Below, in pieces: positions 56,818-64,000 of a DNA stretch of 64,000 nucleotides; within the stretch, counting starts at the first letter, position 1, and every line of letters starts with the position of its first letter. Made by a program: the position numbers and the translations under genes. The notes beneath the pieces were generated by a model. The model was not told the origin of the DNA. It was given only the letters and a program-made list of their open reading frames with translations, and did no database searches. Source of the stretch: Solea solea (Eukaryota > Chordata > Actinopteri > Pleuronectiformes > Soleidae); assembly GCF_958295425.1 (NCBI RefSeq), contig NC_081140.1, positions 11,245,433-11,309,432 on the forward strand. The letters are read 5' to 3'.

Positions 56818-56882
56818 TGGGTCTTGAATCCTGAAAGTCTTGTTTCAAAGGCAAGAGCACTAACCACTACACCAACAACGTT
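56818..56882 (-). repeat. tRNA-like module, type Z5
   Basis: GTCTTGTTTCAAAGGCAAGA and GCACTAACCACTACACCAAC on the plus strand; about 492 bp after Z4. Confidence 0.6.
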
Positions 56883-56995
56883 GTCCATTTTTGGGGACAA
56901 ACGTTCTAAAATATTTCATCAGTCTGATGTTTTTTTGAAGTCATGGGTTCTATTATTGAAAGACTTCCAAAGGTTGGCACACACCATGTGAGGAC

Positions 56996-57055
56996 AAATA
57001 GCTCACAAGGTCAAGAGAAAGACTGGAGTTCCTCAGGTCAGGGGTTCGAAACTTG
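56996..57055 (+). repeat. tRNA-like module, type Y5
   Basis: AAATAGCTCACAAGGTCAAG and GGTCAGGGGTTCGAAACTT. Confidence 0.55.
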
Positions 57056-57126
57056 GATGAAGTGAATTTTTAGGCATGCTATTCAACGCAGAGTGTAAAT
57101 AAGTCTGAGAAAACATAAGGAAGAGT

Positions 57127-57192
57127 GTGGACAGTTAGCTCAACTGGTTAGAGAGCTGCCTTTCAGTCCTGACGTGGAGAGTTCAGTTCCTT
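57127..57192 (+). repeat. tRNA-like module, type X (right)
   Basis: TTAGCTCAACTGGTTAGAG, CTGCCTTTCAGTCCTGACG and AGTTCAGTTCC. Mirror of 54767-54828. Confidence 0.65.
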
Positions 57193-57275
57193 TATACTTC
57201 AACGTTTAAGGTTCCACAGCCAAAGTGAAGAGTGAAAAACGCCCGGAGCTCCATCCCAAACCTCCAAAGGGTTTG

Positions 57276-57346
57276 TGGCGTGGTGGGTTGGTTCGCAACC
57301 GCGAGGAGGTTGTGCCAGTCCGGCTGTGGCTGGTTCAAATCCAGCA
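57276..57346 (+). repeat. tRNA-like module, type G (right outer)
   Basis: TGGCGTGGTGGGTTGG and B box GGTTCAAATCC. Mirror of 54611-54681. Confidence 0.55.
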
Positions 57347-57615
57347 TGCTCCGAACACTTGGCCCTGGCGCCGGGGCTAAACTGGGGCCGGGGCTGGGCT
57401 GTGCTCCCCCGGCTCCCCACACTGGTAACAACAGGGGGTTATGCCATTTTATTTCACATTTTTTCCCCAGAAAATTCCCAAGAAATCCCATAAAATCACA
57501 AAAACAAAATGACAGGGGTCCACTCTCTGGACTGTTGACCACACAGTCGGGGTACCGGTGTCCAGCAACTGATGCTTAAAAATGATCAGCACATCAATTA
57601 GACTTCTGTGGGATT

Positions 57616-58190
57616 AATGTGTGCACATCATTTTTACATTGTTAACAGGTGAAAACTAGGGAGCGCTCAAAGTTACAAAATTCACTCAATAAATAATTAC
57701 ACCGTTCAATAAGGACTACAATGTGACATTTATTCATCGATTCAAATTGGAATGAAATACATACACGTCTTATTAAATGTGACATTCATTCATTCAAATA
57801 CCACAAAACATATCTAATGACTTGACTTTGACATGAATGATGTCATGGTCCTGTGTTGCAGTGCATCATGAATTGATTTAACGTGTCAAAGTCACCCATC
57901 AGCATCAAATCAACTGATGATGCACTGCAACACAGGACCATGAAATCATTCATTCAACAGCCAGTCATTCTATATGTTGTTTTTTACATCAAATGAATTG
58001 GTATTTGAATGAATGAATGAATGAATGTCACATTTAATAAGACGTGTATGTATTTCATTCCAATTTGAATCAATGAATGAATGGCACATTGTAGTCATTA
58101 TTGAATGGTGTATTTATTGATAGAATTTTGTGACTTTGAGTGGTCCCTAGTTTTCACCTGTTAACAATGTAAAAATGATGTGCACACATT
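57616..58190. repeat. nested foldback with perfect arms in the right arm
   Basis: The outer 47 bp (57616-57662 and 58144-58190) are exact inverted copies, as are the inner 27 bp (57843-57869 and 57917-57943). (GAAT)n/(ATTC)n tracts lie between. About 575 bp in total. Confidence 0.85.
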
Positions 58191-59974
58191 AAACTCTCTG
58201 TTGACAAGTGCTGTTAACGTCGTCCGTGTGAGGTGATGAAATGACAGGTGAAAGAGTCATGGTTTGTTCCATAACAATGTTTTGAACTGATGTTATAAAT
58301 AAACGTCAAACTTTTTTGTGGATTAGCATTACAAATAAACAAAATAAATGAACCTTTCAGTCCACTAGATGGTGCCAAGTGGTCACTTTCACTGGCACTG
58401 TTGTGTCAGTGTATCACAATGTATATGATGTCTCTGATGATTTAAAAAAAATATATATATAAAGTAGGGATGCAACGATTACAGCATTATTAAACGATAA
58501 CTAAATGAATTGTCAAATACTTTAATAATGGATTAATTGTTTGTTTTTTATTATAAATGTTGAACATTTTCCGGTTTCATTGTTCCTTGTAACAAAGAAG
58601 GAATTAAAACTGAATAATTTTTGGTTGGTGGATAAAAAAAGACATTTGAGAATCATCATTTGACATGATATTAGCAATAGCAGTAGCAGGTGTAATCTGA
58701 ACAACTATGATCGGATGACTCGGATCAGATGTTAACAGCAGGTGTGAACAGAGCATCAACAGAACATCTAATAAATGTGTGGATCATTTTTAAGAATCAG
58801 TTACCACACATTTGTCCGTGCTGCTCCTCGTCCTCGTCCTCGTCCTCCTCCAGGTCAGCCAGGTCCTCCTGCACCTGCTGCAAACAATGCTGTAGATGAG
58901 TTACACTGTAAAGGACTTTAAAAATCCTAAAAAAAATTCTAAAATCTCAACATTTAAGGATTCTGATGCATTTAGTGACAGCACTGGTGAAAGCCTCTTC
59001 TTACTCTTCACTGTAAAGTCATGGCTTGGGTTTTTTTTCTCTTATTGCCCTAAATTCTGATGATAATGACCTCATTCAACGATGCTTGAAAACACATGAA
59101 CTGTGTCTTTAACTGCAGCTGTTTGTAGGTGTTCAGTCATGGGACATGATGAGACAAAGTAGTATCCAGTTTAGAGTGTCCAAATGTGGTCATTGCAGTA
59201 AATGAGTGAAGAAATGTGAGTAAAATACATTAAAAGGTTTTTACTGTCAACTATATATTGGTCCATATCAACACAGGCACTTTTATTTATTCTACGAAAC
59301 CACTGCTCCTGAACAGGGTTTTTTTTTTTAAGATATTCTAGATACTAGATACTCAACAGTTTAAATGGTATGTTGACATTTTTTGTTGAGGACATTGTTT
59401 GACATTTTGGACAGTTTACGAAATAATCGATATACTCAGTTATATTTACATAAACAGTTCATATTTTAACTTTTTGTTGACATATTATTGGACATTATGG
59501 ACAGTATTAAGAGGCAGTTGTTGACATCATACTGTATCATGACATATTTGACACAAAGTCAGTTTTTTGAAAACACACGTACATGGTTACACGGTGATCG
59601 TGTGTTTGCTGAGGAGCAGTGACGTCACATTAGCAGCAGTAGCAGGTGTAATCTGAACACGTGTGATCGGATCGCTCAGGTCTGATGTTAACAGCAGGTT
59701 TGAACAGAGCGTCAACAGAGAATCTAAGACATGTGGGGCTCACATTTAAGCAGCAGTTACCATGTGTTTATTCCCGCTGCTCCTCGTCCTCTTCCTGTTT
59801 CTGTCTCGGCTTGGAAGAAGCTCCGACAAGGGAAGTGGAACATTCCACATAGCTCGACACAGAGGGGAGGAGTGGAATGTACCAAGTCACGGAGTACACA
59901 AAGGCTTTTTAAATCAGTGTGTCTTTGCGCAGGAGCAGCTCCACCTGTGATTAATCAACGTTCATGTCCTCGCT

Positions 59975-61068
59975 CAGAGCCGGCCCTGGGCATAGGCAGT
60001 ATAGGCAAATGCTAGGGGCGCCGTCATCCGCAGGGGGCGCCGAAAACGGAGGAAAAAAATATATATATATATATTTATTTTTTAATTATAAATACTTTTT
60101 TTTTTTTTTTTTACCAGTGCCATTATTACTATTATTTCGAAATATTATATAAGCCCACAGCGACATAAAGTCATAGCAAAGATTATTAAATAATGCATCG
60201 TAGTTACCGTTGTTGGATGTTGGAGCAGAGTGTTAGCTTGCTAGCTTACTTCATACGATAGCAACATTGTTTAATAATCAATAAATAGCTGAGTCGACGT
60301 GTGTTAATGTTACTCCACCTTAAATTCATCAGGGACGTTTGGAAACTTAACATTAGGCCTGTTCAGGTGTTATTTTACAGGTGTCTTTCCTGCTTGTATG
60401 TCAGTTAAAATGCTTTAAGTTGTCCATCCCCTTTGTAATAGGGTGGTTGTAAGCCTTTGGTTTTATGTGTCACAGTTTATGTTTGTTAAAGTTTACATCA
60501 GTGTTAAAGTGCAGTTAAAGTGTATTACTGTTAATATTTCATACCTTAGCTTTCCCATATCATTCATAGGCTATATATACATATATATTCATTTCACTGC
60601 ACTTTACTGGTTTTTGCACTCTGGTTAGACTGAATTGCATTGCAATGACAATAAAGTTGAATGAATCTCATCACATTTTCATTATTAGTCTATATTAGTC
60701 TCATGTATAGCACACCAAGCATCTGTTTTTTTATTAAAATGTAACATGCAGTCGTCACATATACTTCTCTTCTCTCTTCAGATGCACTTTTAAAAAATTT
60801 CAGTACCACCCCCAGTGACACAGCATCAGGTGCTGCTGTCCCATCTACCTCTGCACAGCCCAGTGACACTTTTTAATTTTATCACTTGTTTCTTTCTTTA
60901 GTTTTTATTTGGTGTGATATTTTTTACTCAAAGAAATAAAATCTTGAATACACACATGCAGTTTCTGTGTGATTGTATGAAAGTTGATTGTGAAATTGAC
61001 TGCTGCGATGCAAGGGGGCGCCAACTAAAATCTTGCCTAGGGCACCAAATTACTCAGGGCCGGCACTG
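59975..61068 (+). mobile_element. hAT-type non-autonomous element, right copy
   Basis: Same orientation and almost the same sequence as 50447-51534. Differences noted by eye are in the AT/poly-T runs near the left end, a 2-bp indel and one substitution around GCGACATAAAGTCATAG, and a few substitutions near both ends. It ends CAGGGCCGGCACTG directly before the right GTGGTATA. Confidence 0.75.
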
Positions 61069-61076
61069 GTGGTATA

Positions 61077-62798
61077 CCTGATGTTCCTCATGTCGTGGGA
61101 ACCTAAATCTGTTTACACAGTCACATTATGGGGACTTGCCTTCCACATGGGGAAAAAAATCAAGTCCCCACAACTTAATTTACTACATTTTCAGGGTAAG
61201 GTTAAGGTTAGGGTCAGGCTTAGGGAATGCATTATATGTCTATGAGTGTCCTCACTACGAATGCTGCACAAACGTGTGCGTGTGGGTGCCCTTAAGAACA
61301 ATTACAATTACAATTTAAATAAATAAATACAGAAAGTAAGAAAGAAAGAAATAGACATAGACAGAAAAACAGGTCCATGTCAGTAAACTGACAGAAAAAT
61401 ACGAGTGCAAACCCTAAGTATAATAACTTTAGATATATGAAAAAAAAAAAAAATGTAAAGAGAGGTTGCAATGTCAAAAACGTGTAGCAGTAAAAAAAAA
61501 AAAGGGGGGGAGTGGGGAACTTGCATCAATCGAAAATAAAACAAATTTTTACAACATTTATTTATTTATTTATTTTGCTTAGTTATTTATTGGTCTGTCT
61601 GGTGAGACGTGATCGGTAGGTGGCGGTATTTCCACAGACATCAGCCAGAGCTGAGCTGGGCGGTACAGAATGTGAGCAGCTGATAGCAGAAGCAGTGGAG
61701 GCACTTTTGCCTTCAAAATAAAAGCGCAATATTTTTCATCAAATAGATGCCAAAAGGGTTATTGGTTGAGATGCCGAGATCATTATTGGACGGAAACTAT
61801 AAAAAATAAATTACATCTCCAACATTTTAATTTGTATCATTTAGATAACGCATATTTTTGGAGGTAAAGAAATATTCCCTGGCACAAATATTATTTTGAA
61901 AGTTTCCAGTGGATGTGGATGAGGTCATTCATGATGACTTGACGATCGAGCACCAGTGAGGGCGGATAACATTAAGAGCTAGTAGCATCATCTTCTTTAT
62001 CATAAAGGATCATGGTTAATATGTGAAAATGAGTGGAGCGTTTCCACTGACCTACTTTTCTACAGTAAATTACGAGGAAACCATTTTGTCGGGTGAGAAG
62101 CTTATTTGACCCACCTTTGTTTGTTAGCATCTTGTTTAGTGCCTAAACAATGACGGTGTCTAGCTAATGCTAATTAGACAACAACACTCATCCCATAGAC
62201 CATATGTCAGTTCAACTGTTATTTATATATTATTTAATTATTTCATTTATTTATTTATAAAATAGCAAGCGTTTGCTAAACAAGAGTTTGCTAACGATGT
62301 ACATGCAAACTGGGGAGATTGTAACACTTCTCATTACAAGTAAATCAATACCAAACTCATGTCTGATTTTATTTACTCCTTGTAGAAACAAATGTGTTAT
62401 TAGCTTCTATTGTCCATTCAGGCATTCAGAGATTTTATTTCTGTCTGGTGTCTATTAATAATCCACTGATTCTTTGTGTTTATTGAGTTTTAACTGGTGG
62501 AGTACTTAAATCTCAGTCTTTTTACTTAATTGACTTATTTGTTGAACATTTTTGTTTAGTTTTAAAACAGTTGCCATATCTGTTATGTATCAGCTGTCTG
62601 TAAGAAGTTTGTCAAAAGATGCCTCTGTCTTAAATCCCCAAAACCAATATCTAAACCACATGTACAAATAAAGTGACGTGGCTTGTCTTCACACATCTGT
62701 TTTGTGAGGACTGTAGGTGTGTCAGGCCTGCTTTCATCGCCAGAATAAACACACACCTGTCCATAGTTTGGAGATAGCAGCAGGACAAAGAGGACAGA
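61077..62798. other. upstream region of the slc66a1-like gene
   Basis: It begins with a dispersed repeat (61080-61300, with GTAAGGTTAAGGTTAGGGTC and TATGTCTATGAGTGTCCTCA). A- and T-rich tracts follow (61440-61575), then unique-looking sequence. The transporter promoter and any non-coding exon should lie here. A GTGAGA donor-like site is near 62093, but I cannot define a transcription start. Confidence 0.5.
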
Positions 62799-63025
62799 AT
62801 GACAGAGCCAGCCGGCAGGTCTGCCCCTGCTGCACGCTTCCCCAGCATTAGAATGGACATGACCTCATCCAACTACACTGCTGCACAGCTGAGCAGGCCA
62901 CTGTGTGTGAATGGGACGCAGTGGATCCTTTACCTGCTGGAGGAGTGTGTGGACAACGTGTGGGAGTACTGCAGCGTGGTGATAGGACTCGTATCCATGT
63001 TTTGTTTTCTGCTGTCCACTTTTCC
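62799..63025 (+). CDS. slc66a1l: slc66a1-like coding exon 1
   Basis: 227 nt from ATG (MTEPAGRSAP) through CVNGTQWILYLLEECVDNVW and TM1 to the first two bases of the PQ-loop Pro codon. Donor CC|GTAAGT. No in-frame upstream ATG is seen. A leader exon may exist further 5', for example ending at a GTGAGA donor near 62093, which is unproven. Confidence 0.88.
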
Positions 63026-63935
63026 GTAAGTAAAGGTAGTGGTAGTCAGTTGCCATTCATGACATAAAACATCCAACTCTGTGTATCTGTCTACCTGTTC
63101 GTCTGTTCAGGCAGGTCTATGAGGCCTATCGAAATGGCAAAGTGGAGCAGGCCATGTCTTTTGGCTTTCTTTTATTCCTCTTTAGTGGAGACATGACCAG
63201 CTTTGCAGGGTGCTACCTCACTAGCCAGCTGCCCATTCAGGTAAACACACATTAAAACATAGTTTACATACCTCATTAGGGCTAAGATTTGAATTGTGGT
63301 TAGGTTAAGGTTAGGGTTAGGTAGTAACTGGTTAAGGTTATGGATAATGGTTTGTTTAGGCTGTTCAAATGAGTTGAAGTCAATGCAAGATAGCTGCACA
63401 AACCTCTGAGTGTGTGAGTGCTAGAAAGAACTGTGTTGGTACATTCCTTTATGTGATATTAGTCACTGACTGGTGTCCACCACATAGACATGATTCCTTA
63501 ACTAACAGTTTCCATTTTTATTTTGTTAGCTTTTAGTTCAGATCAGTTGAGTTAACGTGTTGTATTTTTAACTTCCTTATTTAAAACAATTAAATATCCC
63601 AAATTGATGAAATTTTCTCTGACACCACATTTGAATAAAACACATCATAACACAGGATATGTGCTGTTTTGAGGTGAACGATTGATTTTTTTTTTTTTAT
63701 TGATTTGACAAACTTTGTCCAACTTAACTGCCAACTACAGTCATTGAGAGCATTTCAAATCTCTTCATGCCACTCAGATTTCTCTACACTGTTACCACAT
63801 AAATTTCATCACTTAATGGCTCTTTTTTCCCCCTCTTCCTTTCTCAGCTAGTCACCGTTGTGTTCTACATCTTCACAGACCTGATCCTCATCTCCCAATT
63901 TCTCTACTATAAGATCAAGAACAGCTCCACTCGAA
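62799..63935 (+). CDS. slc66a1l: SLC66A1/PQLC2-like lysosomal amino-acid transporter, first 3 coding exons
   Basis: PQ-loop family transporter; PQLC2/LAAT-1 proteins export cationic amino acids from lysosomes (family knowledge). Exons in window: 62799-63025, 63111-63240, 63848-63935, joining in frame for 148 residues; the rest lies past base 64000. Residues 1-57 are a lumenal-type N terminus with NYT (25) and NGT (38) glycosylation sites. Residues about 58-75 are TM1, ending LLSTFPQVYEAYRNGKVEQA, the first PQ-loop (Pro76-Gln77). Residues about 91-110 and 118-140 are TM2 and TM3. Two later methionines (residues 19 and 21) could also start the protein. The paralogue choice rests on position: human SLC66A1L/PQLC2L is the head-to-head neighbour of VEPH1. 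By sequence alone slc66a1 is possible. Confidence 0.88.
63111..63240 (+). CDS. slc66a1l: slc66a1-like coding exon 2
   Basis: 130 nt. Acceptor CTGTTCAG; the first base completes Pro76, followed by QVYEAYRNGKVEQAMSFGFL and TM2 to SQLPIQ. Donor CAG|GTAAAC. It carries the diagnostic PQ dipeptide and the GD pair found in PQLC2 proteins. Confidence 0.92.
63241..63847. other. slc66a1-like intron 2 with dispersed repeat
   Basis: The first part (63245-63410) is a 'CTCATTAGGACC' family copy: TACCTCATTAGGGCTAAGAT, GGTTAAGGTTAGGGTTAGGT and AGTCAATGCAAGATAGCTGC. The rest is AT-rich with a poly-T run near 63690. Confidence 0.65.
63848..63935 (+). CDS. slc66a1l: slc66a1-like coding exon 3
   Basis: 88 nt. 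Acceptor TTTCTCAG; encodes LVTVVFYIFTDLILISQFLY, then YKIKNSSTR, a membrane segment followed by a basic loop. Donor A|GTAAGC. It matches the position of TM3 in SLC66A1. The remaining exons are outside the window. Confidence 0.88.
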
Positions 63936-64000
63936 GTAAGCCCTGACATCGTGAATGCAGCTGCTGAGTGATGCCTGTGCAGTACATGTAAAAGTGAAGA

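Larger units (their letters stand above)
51535..59974. repeat. giant diverged palindrome (foldback) core
   Basis: The left half reappears reverse-complemented in the right half. Examples are GGTGGAGCTGCTCCTGC (51535) against 59930-59946, GGAATGTTCCACTTCC (51640) against 59830-59850, TGTTGACGCTCTGTTCA (51780, 53310) against 58745 and 59705, and TTGATATGGATCAATATATA (52869) against 59250-59275. By eye the arms are roughly 80-90% alike. The centre lies near 56100-56320. It has no convincing gene. Confidence 0.75.
50439..61076. mobile_element. composite hAT-bounded insertion, 10.6 kb, with 8-bp target duplication
   Basis: GTGGTATA occurs at 50439-50446 and again at 61069-61076, directly outside CAGAGCCGGCCCTG on the left and CAGGGCCGGCACTG on the right. 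The two ends are inverted repeats matching at 13 of 14 positions, and 8-bp duplications with CAG-starting termini are hAT hallmarks. Between them are two direct hAT-type copies (50447-51534 and 59975-61068) and an 8.4-kb palindromic core. The inner ends of the copies are not flanked by matching octamers (GGTGGAGC and TCCTCGCT). No intact transposase was seen. Confidence 0.75.

Noticed and set aside
54767..57192. Functional tRNA genes
   Set aside because: A and B boxes are visible, but anticodon and acceptor stems do not pair properly in the copies I folded by eye. They are annotated as tRNA-like repeats.
59762..59950. Peptide shared by both palindrome arms (SDKGSGTF ... WNVPSHG)
   Set aside because: Over 24 codons, three of the four codons that differ are amino-acid changes and the flanking frames are broken, so there is no sign of protein-level constraint.
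1..64000. CRISPR arrays, bacterial operons, phage or integrated virus genes
   Set aside because: No regularly spaced direct repeats, no compact coding and no viral-type open frames. The sequence is vertebrate throughout.

Overview
The window is nuclear DNA from a ray-finned fish, most likely a percomorph teleost. It has GT-AG introns, abundant (CA)n and (GA)n microsatellites, teleost-type interspersed repeats (Tc1, hAT, LINE and tRNA-derived fragments), and a gene order matching the vertebrate VEPH1 / PTX3 / SLC66A1L (PQLC2L) block of human 3q25. There is no sign of bacterial or viral coding.

Three protein genes can be supported. (1) veph1, the vertebrate homologue of Drosophila melted, runs on the minus strand from an inferred non-coding first exon near 50150 to beyond the left edge. 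Ten coding exons (43072 down to 5809) encode about the first 669 residues. The C-terminal PH-domain exons are not in the window. (2) ptx3, the long pentraxin, lies on the plus strand wholly inside veph1 intron 3, with four coding exons (28154-34949, 475 aa). Opposite-strand nesting is also the human arrangement. (3) The first three coding exons of a lysosomal PQ-loop cationic amino-acid transporter (SLC66A1/PQLC2 type) start at 62799 on the plus strand and run off the right edge. It is head-to-head with veph1.

Layout: 1-43079 is veph1 exons and large introns, with ptx3 at 28154 to about 36230. 43080-50148 is the veph1 5' intron. 50148-50430 is the probable veph1 promoter and first exon. 50439-61076 is a large accessory insertion. 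61077-62798 is the upstream region of the transporter. The introns hold old dispersed repeats: four copies of an inverted-repeat MITE-like family, tRNA-derived remnants, three LINE reverse-transcriptase fragments, a Tc1 remnant, LTR-like pieces, and a recurring family related to the 'CTCATTAGGACC' sequence.

The most unusual region is 50439-61076. An 8-bp direct repeat (GTGGTATA) brackets a 10.6-kb unit. Two almost identical ~1.09-kb hAT-type elements in direct orientation form its ends, and its core is a giant diverged palindrome. At the palindrome's heart sit about fourteen degenerate tRNA-like modules of four types in mirror-image order. The unit lies between the two divergent genes, only a few hundred bases from the likely veph1 promoter.
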